Part shown: positions 31,020 to 40,180 of the stretch, piece after piece | How the letters are laid out: every line of letters starts with the position of its first letter | How positions within the stretch are numbered: the first letter of the stretch is position 1 | Made by a program: the position numbers and the translations under genes | Notes under the pieces: model-generated | Databases searched by the model: none | What the model was told of the DNA's origin: nothing | What the model saw: only the letters and a program-made list of their open reading frames with translations | Assembly (NCBI RefSeq): GCF_001696685.1 | Contig: NZ_MBFG01000002.1 | Location: 56,064 to 120,063, forward strand | Length of the DNA stretch: 64,000 nt | Direction of reading: 5' to 3' | Source: Nosocomiicoccus ampullae | Lineage (GTDB): Bacteria; Bacillota; Bacilli; Staphylococcales; Salinicoccaceae

Positions 31020-31584
31020 TGATATCACCGTTATAACGGTTCATAACATCTATAAAGTCGTGATTGATTGCCATTTCACACGCATCTGTCGTGACGTCTA
31101 ACACTTTTTCGAGTGTGACCATGTCTTCTTTTGTGAATTTTGATAACACCCAGTTCACGATTGGCATTGGACCATCTGGACGACCAATTCCAATACGAAT
31201 ACGCTTATATTTTTCAGTTTTGAAGTGTTGGTTTAACGAACGAATCCCGTTATGCCCGCCCGCACTACCTTTTTGACGCAGTCTCAGCTTCCCGAGTCCA
31301 AGATCCATATCGTCATATAATATATAAACGTCGTCGAGTTCAATATTGAAATAATCGATTAACGGACGCACGCCTTCCCCAGATAAGTTCATAAATGTTT
31401 GAGGTTTAACGAGCATTACCTTTTCGCCGTTCACTAAACCTGTACCAAATTCACATTTAAACTTATTTTCATCTAAATCGATATTTAAACTATCACTTAA
31501 TTTATCAATCGCCATAAATCCAACGTTATGACGTGTATTGTCATATTTAGGTCCTGGGTTCCCAAGTCCAACAAAGCACTTCAT
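31012..31584 (-). CDS. pth: Peptidyl-tRNA hydrolase
   Basis: Releases tRNA from peptidyl-tRNA. The 190 residues open with the family signature FVGLGNPGPKYDNTRHNVGF with catalytic His20, then LVKPQTFMNLSGEGV and YILYDDMDLGLGKLRLRQKGSAGGHNG. It overlaps the mfd start. Confidence 0.97.
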   Translation of the reverse strand: MKCFVGLGNPGPKYDNTRHNVGFMAIDKLSDSLNIDLDENKFKCEFGTGLVNGEKVMLVKPQTFMNLSGEGVRPLIDYFNIELDDVYILYDDMDLGLGKLRLRQKGSAGGHNGIRSLNQHFKTEKYKRIRIGIGRPDGPMPIVNWVLSKFTKEDMVTLEKVLDVTTDACEMAINHDFIDVMNRYNGDINA

Positions 31585-31601
31585 AATCTTTCCTCCATAT
31601 T

Positions 31602-31628
31602 AAAAAAGGCGATGGTTCCCCACCGCCC
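31602..31628 (-). terminator. Terminator of rplY/ctc
   Basis: Stem GGCGGTGG / CCATCGCC with GGAA tetraloop and a T run on the minus strand. Confidence 0.8.
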
Positions 31629-31642
31629 TAGCAATAATTATA

Positions 31643-32269
31643 TTACTCTTCGTCTTCAGATGATTCTTCTGCAGGTGCTTCTTCAGCAGCTTCTTCTGAA
31701 TCTTCTGCGTCTTCTTCAACTTCTTCTTGTGGTACAGATACCATTGCAAGAGTAGTGTCATCTTCGTTTTCAATCGTGAATGAGAACTTATCACGGATAT
31801 CTCCGACAGTAATTGAATCACCAATTTCAAGTGCTTCAACATTTACTTCAAGCTCTTCAGGGATGTCCGCTGGACGAGCTGTAACTTCAACAACGAAGTT
31901 TGGTTGTTCAACAACTCCGCCTTCTTTTTCACCAGCAGCTTCACCAACAGTAACAACACTTACTTCTACTGTTCTTTCTTCATCCATGTTGATTGCGATG
32001 AAGTCGATGTGGTCCACTCTATTTTTTAATGATTCGAATTGATATTCGTTCACCATTGCTTGAACTGTTTTACCGTCAAGTTCAAGATCGATTACACCGT
32101 TACGTCCGATTTCACGAATTAATTTAATAAATTCTACTTCGTCGACAGTAACTGATGTGTTTTCTACATTATAACCGTAAAGTACCGCAGGTACTTTGCC
32201 AGCTGCACGTAATTCATTGAGTTCACCTTTTGTTAAACTCTCTCTTGAATTCGCAACTAGTTTTGCCAT
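31643..32269 (-). CDS. rplY: 50S ribosomal protein L25/general stress protein Ctc
   Basis: 5S rRNA-binding ribosomal protein of the CTC type, with an extra C-terminal TL5 domain. The 208 residues have the L25 fold (about 1-90) and the beta-rich C-domain, with a Glu/Ala-rich tail (about 175-208). ATG 32269 follows AAGGTGG by 8 nt, better than the upstream in-frame ATG. It sits between prs and pth as in Bacillus and Staphylococcus. Confidence 0.95.
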   Translation of the reverse strand: MAKLVANSRESLTKGELNELRAAGKVPAVLYGYNVENTSVTVDEVEFIKLIREIGRNGVIDLELDGKTVQAMVNEYQFESLKNRVDHIDFIAINMDEERTVEVSVVTVGEAAGEKEGGVVEQPNFVVEVTARPADIPEELEVNVEALEIGDSITVGDIRDKFSFTIENEDDTTLAMVSVPQEEVEEDAEDSEEAAEEAPAEESSEDEE

Positions 32270-32383
32270 TATATTTTCCACCTTTCATAAACTAGCAGTC
32301 ATTTTACCACTTTAACAAATAGCCATACGTAATAATACCATATAATAGGATATATTGTAAAAGTATTTTAACAATATTTAACT

Positions 32384-33355
32384 TTAGTCAAATAAGCGAC
32401 TGACTGAACGCTCTTCGTGAATACGAGTAATTGCTTCAGCAAGTAACTCTCCAACTGAAAGTTGCTTAATTTTATCGATTTGTTTTTCTTCAGGTAATTT
32501 AATTGAGTTTGTTACGATTACCTCTTTAATTTGTGACTCTTGTAAGTTTTCGATTGCTTTACCAGATAATACTGGGTGTGAACAACATACGTACACTTCA
32601 GTCGCACCCTCTTCGATTAACTTATCTGCTGCAAGTTTAATCGTACCACCTGTGTCGATAATGTCATCGATAACGATTGCTGTTTTACCTTTAATGTCAC
32701 CGACGATACTCATTACTTCTGCAACGTTCGCACGTGGACGACGTTTATCGATGATCGCAATTGGTGAACCGAGTCTTTCAGCCATACGGCGTGCACGTGT
32801 CACCCCACCGTGGTCCGGTGATACGATAACCACTTCTTCTTCATAGTTTAAGTCGTGTTTTTCATCTTCAAAGTATTTCGTGATTAATGGAACACTCGTT
32901 AAGTGGTCGATTGGAATATCGAAGAACCCTTGAATTTGTGCAGCGTGTAAGTCGATAGACACAACGCGGTCTGCACCTGCTGTTTCAAGTAAGTTCGCAA
33001 CGAGTTTCGCTGTAATTGGTTCACGTGGACGAGATTTTCTATCTTGACGCGCGTAACCATAGTACGGAATAACTAAGTTGATGCGGCGTGCTGATGCACG
33101 TCTTAACGCATCTATCATAATTAATAACTCCATTAAGTGTGCGTTTACTGGCTCTGACGTTGGTTGTACGACAAAGATATCTTTACCACGTACACTTTCT
33201 AACACGTCTACTTGCACTTCTTGGTCTGAGAAGCGATTCACTTTACACTTCCCTAACTCTACACCTAGATGGTCTGCGATTTCTTGAGCAAGTGGTTCGT
33301 TTGCAGATAAAGTAAATACTTTCATGTCATCTTTAATGTTTTGCTGATTTCCCAT
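32384..33355 (-). CDS. prs: Ribose-phosphate pyrophosphokinase
   Basis: Makes PRPP for purine, pyrimidine, His and Trp synthesis. The 323 residues show [25 protein letters not shown] (flexible loop), the ribose-phosphate loop [12 protein letters not shown] (about 225), and [11 protein letters not shown]. It follows glmU by 15 bases, in the glmU-prs-ctc order. Confidence 0.98.
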   Translation of the reverse strand: MGNQQNIKDDMKVFTLSANEPLAQEIADHLGVELGKCKVNRFSDQEVQVDVLESVRGKDIFVVQPTSEPVNAHLMELLIMIDALRRASARRINLVIPYYGYARQDRKSRPREPITAKLVANLLETAGADRVVSIDLHAAQIQGFFDIPIDHLTSVPLITKYFEDEKHDLNYEEEVVIVSPDHGGVTRARRMAERLGSPIAIIDKRRPRANVAEVMSIVGDIKGKTAIVIDDIIDTGGTIKLAADKLIEEGATEVYVCCSHPVLSGKAIENLQESQIKEVIVTNSIKLPEEKQIDKIKQLSVGELLAEAITRIHEERSVSRLFD

Positions 33356-33370
33356 AATATCCTCCAGCGG

Positions 33371-34483
33371 TTATTTTTTATAATAATTTTCTTTAGTCGT
33401 TTGACGTTCACGTGCGATTGCTAAACTATCTGATGGTACATCGTCTACTACAGTACTTCCCGCAGCGATAACCGAGCGGTCTCCAATCATAATTGGTGCC
33501 ATCATATTCGAGTTACACCCGACAAATGCATCGTCTCCAATGATCGTTTTGTGCTTATTTACACCATCGTAATTCACTGTAATTGTTCCACAACCAATGT
33601 TCGTTCGTTTTCCGACCTCTGCATCTCCAATATAACTTAAATGCGACACTTTTGCACCATCATCAAGGAAAGATTTTTTAGTTTCTACAAAGTTTCCAAT
33701 TTTTACAGACTTTCCGATTTTTGTTCCTGGTCGAACTTGTGCAAATGGTCCAACTGACGTACCGTCACCAATTTCTGAATCTGTAATGACAGAGTGTCTA
33801 ATTACAACGTCGTTACCGATTCTTGCGTTCGTGATTTCACTATCGCCTCGAATGACACAATTTTCACCGATGACCGTTTCACCTTCGATAACTGCTCCAG
33901 GATAAATGACAGTATCTCTACCGATTTCTACCGTACTATCGATGTACGTATTTTCAGGATTAATAATCGTAACTCCATGATCCATTAATCGGTCTAATAT
34001 CACCGTCTGGTATAAATAACGAGCATTCGCGAGCTCTTTTCTCGTTTCTACTGTAAATATACCAAAGTCTGCTTCAACAGCTCCGATTGATTTCGCCATG
34101 TTTTCAATCGTATCTAATTTTAAAGTGTTTAACTTGCCTTTTTCGACGAGCAACAACTGGCCATCGACGACGTAAATATTATCGATATCTTCTTCGTATA
34201 AGCTTTTATACATTTCGTCAAAAATGAGTGGCGAACGGCTATCTACAAATACTGTGTCCTTGTCCTCTAGCTGACTTGTATCCGTCAGAACTTTGTATGA
34301 GTCAAATGACTCATTTAATCCTTCTTTTGACGTTAAATAAATATCATTTACACCCGAAAGTTTTAACTGGTTAATGATATGCTGTAATAGCGTTGTCCCA
34401 CATAACGTATGTAATGCGGTATGTGTATTTGATTTCATCTGAGATGTATCGACATCTGTTAAAATCACTGCTTGCTTATGCAT
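33371..34483 (-). CDS. glmU: GlmU-like protein: intact glucosamine-1-phosphate acetyltransferase half, degenerate uridyltransferase half
   Basis: GlmU normally acetylates GlcN-1-P and then makes UDP-GlcNAc for the cell wall. The C-terminal left-handed beta-helix (from about 170) is intact: hexapeptide repeats, VRPGTKIGKSVKIGNFVE, HLSYIGD with the catalytic His near 281, and GCGTITVNYDG. The N-terminal half is not normal. The nucleotide loop LAAGKGTRMKS is LTDVDTSQMKS, the GTAHA and GDTPL segments are missing or altered (VDSRSPLI), and the domain is about 170 rather than 240 residues. It keeps the right place between spoVG and prs. ATG 34483 follows GGAGG by 11 nt. Probably acetyltransferase only. 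Confidence 0.9.
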   Translation of the reverse strand: MHKQAVILTDVDTSQMKSNTHTALHTLCGTTLLQHIINQLKLSGVNDIYLTSKEGLNESFDSYKVLTDTSQLEDKDTVFVDSRSPLIFDEMYKSLYEEDIDNIYVVDGQLLLVEKGKLNTLKLDTIENMAKSIGAVEADFGIFTVETRKELANARYLYQTVILDRLMDHGVTIINPENTYIDSTVEIGRDTVIYPGAVIEGETVIGENCVIRGDSEITNARIGNDVVIRHSVITDSEIGDGTSVGPFAQVRPGTKIGKSVKIGNFVETKKSFLDDGAKVSHLSYIGDAEVGKRTNIGCGTITVNYDGVNKHKTIIGDDAFVGCNSNMMAPIMIGDRSVIAAGSTVVDDVPSDSLAIARERQTTKENYYKK

Positions 34484-34553
34484 AATACAATATGCCTCCA
34501 AATCGTTTCTTCTACAACTATTTTACAGTATTTCCTAGGAAATTTAAAAAGAT

Positions 34554-34587
34554 AAAAAGCTAGGACAGCGTATATGCCCTAGCTTTC
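34554..34587 (-). terminator. Terminator of spoVG
   Basis: Stem AAAGCTAGG / CCTAGCTTT with an internal loop, then T run on the minus strand, between spoVG and glmU. Confidence 0.75.
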
Positions 34588-34594
34588 CATACGA

Positions 34595-34915
34595 TTATTC
34601 TTCGTCTGATTCAACCGCTTCAGTTTCTTCTTCATCTTCCGTTGACTCTTCAGGTACGTCTTCAGTTTCATCGTAGACGCGCATCACTTCTTCTTGTACG
34701 TGCTGTCTCATTTCTGAGTTGATTGGGTGAGCGATATCTCTGAACTCTCCATCTGCTGTACGTTTACTTGGCATTGCAACAAATAATCCATTGTTACCTT
34801 CAATAACTCTTAAATCATGCACAACAAACGCGTCATCAAACGTAATTGACGCTAATGCTTTCATTCTCGTATCTTGATTATTCACTTTACGTAATCTTAC
34901 ATCAGTAATTTTCAT
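34595..34915 (-). CDS. spoVG: Regulator SpoVG
   Basis: Small nucleic-acid-binding regulator; in S. aureus it affects capsule, wall and virulence genes. The 106 residues begin [40 protein letters not shown], followed by [21 protein letters not shown]. The tail is very acidic (about 85-106). It lies between ridA and glmU. Confidence 0.97.
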   Translation of the reverse strand: MKITDVRLRKVNNQDTRMKALASITFDDAFVVHDLRVIEGNNGLFVAMPSKRTADGEFRDIAHPINSEMRQHVQEEVMRVYDETEDVPEESTEDEEETEAVESDEE

Positions 34916-34961
34916 ATTGTGTGAATCCTCCTGTAGTCAATAATACGGACATGTGTTTATA

Positions 34962-35342
34962 TTATTTAAAAGAAGCCACAAGTTCGATTTCTACTTTTAC
35001 ATCTTTTGGTAAACGGCTCACTTCAACACATGATCTCGCTGGTAGTTTACCCGTAAAGTATTGTCCGTAAACTTCGTTTACGACATCGAAGTCATTCATA
35101 TCTGAAATAAAGATTAAAGTTTTCACGACGTTCTCGTATCCAAGTCCAACTTCTTTAAGTATCGCGCCGAGATTTTCTAATACTTGTGTCGTTTGTTCTC
35201 TCACGTCGTCAGATACAATTTCACCGTTTAAATTTAATGGAATTTGACCAGAAGTGAAAAGTAAATCTCCAGCTTTCATTGCGTGACAATAAGGTCCGAT
35301 TGCTTTTGGTACGTTTTTCGTATTAATCATTTCAGTATTCAT
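34962..35342 (-). CDS. ridA: RidA family enamine/imine deaminase (YabJ)
   Basis: Hydrolyses reactive enamines such as 2-aminoacrylate. About 126 residues with YCHAMKAGDLLFTSGQIPLNLNGEIV and the conserved RSCVEVSRLPKDVKVEIELVA with the carboxylate-binding Arg. I choose ATG 35342 (AAGGAA about 11 nt upstream); the longer frame starts on the ribosome site itself. It lies in purR-yabJ-spoVG order. Confidence 0.95.
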   Translation of the reverse strand: MNTEMINTKNVPKAIGPYCHAMKAGDLLFTSGQIPLNLNGEIVSDDVREQTTQVLENLGAILKEVGLGYENVVKTLIFISDMNDFDVVNEVYGQYFTGKLPARSCVEVSRLPKDVKVEIELVASFK

Positions 35343-35373
35343 AAATAAACACATTCCTTCCTATAGTTTATTA

Positions 35374-36207
35374 TTATCTTTTTCTAAAATATTCTAAACA
35401 ATTTCCTTCTTCGACGACAAATGTTTCATTATATTCATCGATTTTTGATACTTTAACAATTGACGTATAGTCTTTATATCTACGGTTCCCAGGTGTATCT
35501 TTTGACTCGACGAGTACACTGACACCGACGACTGTCGCTTTAAATTCTTCCATCAACGTAATGACACCATTAATCGAACCGCCTGCACGTAAAAAGTCAT
35601 CGATAACGAGTACACGGCTACCTTCTTCTAGCGTACGCTTTGCTAAAATCATCGTTTCTATTTTACGCGTTGACCCTGAAACGTAATTGACAGATACCGT
35701 CGACCCTTCCGTAATTTTATTGTCTTTACGAATGACTGCGACGGGCACATTTAATTTACTCGCAACTGCATGCGCCATCGGAATCCCTTTTGTTGCGATT
35801 GTAACAATCGCATCGATTTTTTTATCGTCATACATCGTAGCAATAAGGTCTCCGAATTGCGCCATGAGAGATGAATTGCCGACAATATCAGATAAGTATA
35901 AATATCCACCAGGTAAGATACGTTTTGTTTCAGAAATCTCTTGTTTAAATTGGTCGACGATTTTCGTGGCTTTCTCATAACTAATATGTGGGATAAAAGT
36001 CACCCCACCTTGTGCGCCGTGCGTCGTCTCGATTCTACCGATAGATTCCTCTTCGAACACTGCTTTTATAATTCGAAGGTCTTCACTGATCGATGATTTT
36101 GCTTGTGAAAATTTGTTAACAAATACAGATAACGGGATACGTTCGTTTGGTCGTCTCGATAAATACTCCGTGATAAAAACGATGCGCTCACTCCGTTTAA
36201 ACTTCAT
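35374..36207 (-). CDS. purR: Purine operon repressor PurR
   Basis: PRPP-responsive DNA-binding repressor of purine genes. The 277 residues have an N-terminal winged helix (about 1-75) and a phosphoribosyltransferase-like effector domain with the PRPP loop VLVIDDFLRAGGSI (about 205-218). It lies between ispE and ridA as in Staphylococcus. Confidence 0.97.
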   Translation of the reverse strand: MKFKRSERIVFITEYLSRRPNERIPLSVFVNKFSQAKSSISEDLRIIKAVFEEESIGRIETTHGAQGGVTFIPHISYEKATKIVDQFKQEISETKRILPGGYLYLSDIVGNSSLMAQFGDLIATMYDDKKIDAIVTIATKGIPMAHAVASKLNVPVAVIRKDNKITEGSTVSVNYVSGSTRKIETMILAKRTLEEGSRVLVIDDFLRAGGSINGVITLMEEFKATVVGVSVLVESKDTPGNRRYKDYTSIVKVSKIDEYNETFVVEEGNCLEYFRKR

Positions 36208-36231
36208 TTGCTTCTCCTCACTTATGTTGAA

Positions 36232-37071
36232 TTAGCCGATAAGTCGTACTTTATATACTTCGTCACAAATACCTTTAATTGCGTTATATAACTGTGTCGC
36301 TTGATGTTCTTTTTTACAAATACCATAAACCGTTGGTCCGCTTCCGCTCATGAGTACCCCGTCTGCTTTACTTCTTCTGAAGCACTCGAGTAAATTATCG
36401 ACTTTTTTATAACGCGTTCGAGTAATTGGTTCAAGGTCATTAGACAACGCGTCAATCACGTCATAATAACTTCCGTTATTTAACGCTTCGACCATGCGTT
36501 TTGTCCCTCGGTTTGATTTTTTGCCTTTTAACGCGCCATATATACGTTTTGTTGACACGCTAATATTCGGTTTGGCAAGCACGATCCACGCATGTCCTGC
36601 GCGTTTTAATGGTGTCGTAATTTCTCCACGCCCTGTTGCGAGTCTCGTGCCTCCATATACACAAAACGGAATGTCTGACCCGATTTCTGCACTGCGTCTA
36701 GCAAGTTCGTCAATATCGATATTTAAATCGTATAGTGTATTTATTCCTCTAAAGGTTGCAGCGGCATCTGCACTACCTCCACCAAGTCCCGCAGCTACTG
36801 GAATCGATTTGTCGATATGAATATCCACGCCTTTAGCACCGTACTCTTGCATAATAAGTGCAGCTTGGTAGACGAGATTTTTCTTATCGAGTGGTAAAAA
36901 CCCGTGATTTGAGGACAGCACGATACGGTTATCTTCGCGTTTTTTGAACGTTAAATAGTCGTTTAAATCAATTGTCGTCATCACCATTTCAACTTCATGA
37001 TAGCCATCATCTCTTTTATGAAGTACATCAAGCGTTAAATTAATCTTTGCTGGTGCTGTTTCAATATGCAT
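36232..37071 (-). CDS. ispE: 4-diphosphocytidyl-2-C-methyl-D-erythritol kinase
   Basis: GHMP kinase; in the MEP isoprenoid pathway it phosphorylates CDP-ME. The 279 residues show APAKINLTLDVLHKRDDGYHEVEMVM, the ATP loop PVAAGLGGGSADAAA (about 93-107), and GSGPTVYGIC near the C-terminus. The S. aureus homologue is retained although that species uses the mevalonate pathway, so activity should not be assumed. In S. aureus veg is the upstream neighbour; here some 12 kb of accessory DNA separates them. Confidence 0.93.
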   Translation of the reverse strand: MHIETAPAKINLTLDVLHKRDDGYHEVEMVMTTIDLNDYLTFKKREDNRIVLSSNHGFLPLDKKNLVYQAALIMQEYGAKGVDIHIDKSIPVAAGLGGGSADAAATFRGINTLYDLNIDIDELARRSAEIGSDIPFCVYGGTRLATGRGEITTPLKRAGHAWIVLAKPNISVSTKRIYGALKGKKSNRGTKRMVEALNNGSYYDVIDALSNDLEPITRTRYKKVDNLLECFRRSKADGVLMSGSGPTVYGICKKEHQATQLYNAIKGICDEVYKVRLIG

Positions 37072-37157
37072 ATCATCCGCCCTCTACCTATTAGTAAATT
37101 ACTTATTATGATACTAATTTTTTCATATTATCTAAAGAGAAAACTATCCTCTCATCA

Positions 37158-37193
37158 TAAAAAAAAAAAACGGATTAGAGAGTTCTAATCCGT
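37158..37193 (-). terminator. Terminator of mntABC
   Basis: Stem ACGGATTAGA / TCTAATCCGT with a short loop and a run of about 12 T on the minus strand after mntC. Confidence 0.9.
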
Positions 37194-37231
37194 ATATATA
37201 TAATATTTTAGTTATGGCACACTAAAAGATA

Positions 37232-38167
37232 TTATCTGTTCATACCGTCAGAAAGTACTTTTAAGTTATATCTTAAATATTCGATATACGTACTTGCTTC
37301 ACTGTCTCGGTTACCAATTTCGTCACTGTACAGTGGCTTTTCGTAAATTGGTACTCCTGACTCTTTAGACACAGCTTCCATCGGACGTCTATCGACGTTT
37401 GATTCTACAAATAAGACCGGCGGATTATGTTGTTTTACAAACTCTGTCGCGTCTTTAATTTGTTGTGGTGACCCGTTATCTTCTGTGTCAATTGCCCAAA
37501 TATAACCTTCTTGAATATCATATTGTTCTGTTAAATATTGAAATGCAAACTCACTTGCGACTAAAATGCGTTTTTCATCTGGAATATTTTCAAACGTTTC
37601 GCGATATTCCGCTTCAATGTCTTTTAACTCAGAGATATATTCTTCTGCACGCTTTTTGTAGTAGTCGCTATTATCTGCATCAATTTCAATTAATGCTTGT
37701 CCGACCGCTTCAGCCATTTTAATGCCGACATTTGGATCGATAAACGAGTGTGGGTTGATTTCTTCATCTTTTGTGCCTGATGCGAGATACATTGGTTCGA
37801 CTTCTTCAGTCGCACGGAACACTTTATTTTCGTCATAATTAATTGACGAAATGAGCTTATCTAGCCATCCACCGTTTTCTCCTTCTAAGTTTAAGCCGTT
37901 ATAGAATAATGCATCACTTTTTGTTAAAAACTGAATGTCTTCTGGCTTTGGATCGTATTCATGTGGGTCTGTTCCTAGTGGCACTAAGTTATGAACTTCC
38001 ACATGATCTCCACCAATCGCTTCAACGATATCCGTCATAATAGAAAACGTCGATGTGATTTTTAGTTTGTCATTTTGCTCTTCATCTGCACTGTCAGATG
38101 AACAACCCGTTAAAATAAGTAGCGCAATTAAAACGCCAGAAATCCTTTTAATTAAATCCATTTCCAT
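37232..38167 (-). CDS. mntC: Manganese ABC transporter substrate-binding lipoprotein
   Basis: Binds Mn(II) (possibly Zn or Fe) outside the membrane. The 311 residues have a lipoprotein signal with lipobox LTGC (Cys about 22) and a cluster A-I fold with metal ligands of the MntC type: His in DPHEYDP, His in NPHSFIDP, Glu in ASEFAFQY and Asp in VESNVDRRPM. YIWAIDTEDNGSPQQIKDA is the conserved MntC block. It overlaps the permease stop by 16 bases. Start 38167 has AAGG 7 nt upstream. Confidence 0.93.
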   Translation of the reverse strand: MEMDLIKRISGVLIALLILTGCSSDSADEEQNDKLKITSTFSIMTDIVEAIGGDHVEVHNLVPLGTDPHEYDPKPEDIQFLTKSDALFYNGLNLEGENGGWLDKLISSINYDENKVFRATEEVEPMYLASGTKDEEINPHSFIDPNVGIKMAEAVGQALIEIDADNSDYYKKRAEEYISELKDIEAEYRETFENIPDEKRILVASEFAFQYLTEQYDIQEGYIWAIDTEDNGSPQQIKDATEFVKQHNPPVLFVESNVDRRPMEAVSKESGVPIYEKPLYSDEIGNRDSEASTYIEYLRYNLKVLSDGMNR

Positions 38168-38988
38168 AGAACTCCCTTCTTAGGTGCAAAAATAAATGCA
38201 ATTAAAAAAAATGCTGTAGCTACAAGTACAATCGTCGGACCACTCGATAGATTTAGCTTAAAGCTAAACATCAGTCCGATGATGGCAGAAATTCCGCCGA
38301 GACTTGCTGCAATTACGATCATTAGAGACATACGTTTTGTGAGTAGATATGCTGTCGCCGCTGGCGTAATGAGTAAACTCACGACTAAAATAACTCCTAC
38401 TGTCTGTAACGATACAACAGTTACAAGTGTGAGTAGTACCATTAATCCGTAGTGAATAGTTTTCACTGGCATCCCGCTTGCTACTGCCATCGTCGGGTCA
38501 AACGTCGTAATTAAAAATTCTTTATAGAATAGGATAACAACGAGGATAACGACAGCTGCAACAATCATCGTTAACGTACGATCTATGTCGCGTACCGTTA
38601 GAACGTTACCAAATAGTATTTCGGTTAAATCCATCGCTGTATTTGCTTTTGCAATTAACAACACACCTATCGCAAAGAACGTCGAGAACACGATCCCGAT
38701 GGCCGAATCATTTTTAATATTACTGTTCTGATTAATAAACCCGATACCAATCGCTGCGAGTAATCCAACAATTACCGCACCAACGAAAAAGTTAATACCA
38801 AGCATAAATGAAATCGCAACTCCTGGTAATACTGCGTGTGAAATCGCGTCACCCATTAAAGCGAGTCCGCGCATGACGATAAAACTCCCTATTACTCCAC
38901 ACACAATCCCTACAACCGCACCAGTTAAGAGCGCTTTTTGAAAAAATTCGTATGCGAGGATATCGTGAAAAATATTCATAACCATCAT
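38152..38988 (-). CDS. mntB: Manganese ABC transporter permease
   Basis: ABC-3 type membrane subunit with about eight to nine hydrophobic helices and the coupling motif GDAISHAVLPGVAISFMLG (about 45-65), typical of MntB/ZnuB. 278 residues. Overlaps both neighbours by a few bases. Confidence 0.94.
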   Translation of the reverse strand: MMVMNIFHDILAYEFFQKALLTGAVVGIVCGVIGSFIVMRGLALMGDAISHAVLPGVAISFMLGINFFVGAVIVGLLAAIGIGFINQNSNIKNDSAIGIVFSTFFAIGVLLIAKANTAMDLTEILFGNVLTVRDIDRTLTMIVAAVVILVVILFYKEFLITTFDPTMAVASGMPVKTIHYGLMVLLTLVTVVSLQTVGVILVVSLLITPAATAYLLTKRMSLMIVIAASLGGISAIIGLMFSFKLNLSSGPTIVLVATAFFLIAFIFAPKKGVLWKWI

Positions 38989-39710
38989 GCTTCACCTGCT
39001 TTCACGATAATATTGTCACCATATGCTTCTTTTAAATTCTTCTCAGTGAATACTTTTTCTACTGAACCGTAATCTTTAACACCGAAGTGGACTAAAATAA
39101 GTTCATCAAAATAATCGTGCACTTTACTTAAATCATGGTGCACAATTAATATCGTAATTCCTTCTTCAGCCATTTCTTTTAAGACTTTGATGATCACTTT
39201 TTCACTCTGTACATCAATCCCAACGAACGGCTCATCTAAAAAGACGAGATCGCTATGCTGTGCAAGTGTACGTGCAATTAAGACTCGTTGGAACTGTCCG
39301 CCAGACAGTTCACCAATTTGTCGGTCTTTAAAATCTTCCATACCAACTTTTTTCAAACTTTCTAACGTGCGCTCTTTTTCTTTTTTACCAGGTCTTTTAA
39401 GTACGCCTAGGTTCGGATACGTTCCCATAAGCACGCAGTCAAAAACCGTCACTGGAAACGTCATATCAATATCGACACGCTGCGGCACGTACGATATACG
39501 TTTCGCGTGATTTTTCATCGATTCGCCATTAAAAGTCACCGTACCAGTGTTCGGCACAAGATTTAACATCCCTTTAATAAGCGAAGACTTACCCGCACCA
39601 TTCGAGCCGATAATCCCATATATATTACCTGTCTCCAATTCAAATGATGCATCTTTAATCGCATGAATATGCTTGTCGTATACGACATTTAAATTCTCTA
39701 CCTTTAACAT
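38985..39710 (-). CDS. mntA: Manganese ABC transporter ATP-binding protein
   Basis: Drives uptake through MntB. The 241 residues have Walker A GSNGAGKSS (about 36-44), Q-loop YVPQRVD, signature LSGGQFQRV (about 138-146), Walker B LVFLDEPF, and H-loop IVHHD. First gene of the operon, directly downstream of the DtxR/MntR-like operator. Confidence 0.95.
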   Translation of the reverse strand: MLKVENLNVVYDKHIHAIKDASFELETGNIYGIIGSNGAGKSSLIKGMLNLVPNTGTVTFNGESMKNHAKRISYVPQRVDIDMTFPVTVFDCVLMGTYPNLGVLKRPGKKEKERTLESLKKVGMEDFKDRQIGELSGGQFQRVLIARTLAQHSDLVFLDEPFVGIDVQSEKVIIKVLKEMAEEGITILIVHHDLSKVHDYFDELILVHFGVKDYGSVEKVFTEKNLKEAYGDNIIVKAGEA

Positions 39711-39735
39711 GTAAACCTCCTTATAATAACCTATT

Positions 39736-39767
39736 TTTAGGATACCTTATGTTTATTTTTTAGTCAA
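39736..39767 (-). promoter_or_regulatory. Promoter of mntABC with DtxR/MntR-like operator
   Basis: On the minus strand -35 TTGACT (39767-39762) and -10 TATCCT (39744-39739) have a 17-bp spacer. The -10 is embedded in a near-palindrome at 39736-39750 (TTTAGG-ATA-CCTTAT on the plus strand), and a second TTTAGG half-site lies by the -35. This resembles sites of manganese-responsive DtxR-family repressors such as MntR. The promoter is a clear match; the regulator is inferred. Confidence 0.65.
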
Positions 39768-39834
39768 GCCTAAACTTTGGTGGAGAGGTGTGTGGTTTGG
39801 GTATTTATTTGTACTTATTCGACTCTTTTTGAAG

Positions 39835-39971
39835 ATAAAGCACTGGCTGGGGGCGTTTTTCATCGCTCTTATTTACAAATTTCTGCCTTGGATGCTGGAA
39901 TTTGTTAGATATATCCGGATAATTAACAAAAAATCGGAATTATGCGCTCTTTTTGTTAGATAAAAAATATA
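39835..39971 (+). repeat. TGTTA/TAACA palindrome repeat, unit C, truncated by mobile DNA
   Basis: Left part of a unit nearly identical to the third unit of the 46.6-47.4 kb array: both have TACAAATTT, CCTTGGATGCTGG, the first palindrome, then TCGGAATTATGCGCTC and the left arm of the second palindrome (GTTAGATAAAAAA). It ends abruptly at 39971, where the 146-bp repeat and the IS30 copy begin. Same orientation as the right-hand array. Confidence 0.85.
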
Positions 39972-40117
39972 CTTAAATTTCAAGTTTAAGTTAGCCACTT
40001 GAAAATAGTTATTTCAGTAAATTTCACAAAGTTATATTGTACGCTTTCTTACAGTCTTTTGCTTGACGTGGGTATGGGCAAGATATCCGCAAAGCGGGAT
40101 GTGTGGTGGATGTTTGC
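39972..40117. repeat. 146-bp direct repeat, left copy (IS30 end plus 20 bp)
   Basis: Identical to 45882-46027 over 146 bp. Bases 39992 onward are the left end of the IS30 element (TAGCCACTT); the first 20 bp lie outside it. The two copies flank the erm-bearing island. Confidence 0.9.
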
Positions 40118-40179
40118 GTTCAACTTCAAACAACACACAGGGCAAGTCATGCCCATAAGGGCCCCAGGTCAAGCAAAAG
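40056..40179 (-). other. Long imperfect stem-loop downstream of the IS30 transposase
   Basis: Perfect outer arms CTTTTGCTTGAC / GTCAAGCAAAAG (40056-40067, 40168-40179) enclose a second pair TATGGGCA / TGCCCATA (40073-40080, 40150-40157), an inner GTTTG / CAAAC region and a small CCGC-TTT-GCGG hairpin. It starts 2 bases after the transposase stop, so it would form the 3' end of that transcript. It may act as a terminator or as a structured RNA. Confidence 0.6.
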
Positions 40180-40180
40180 A

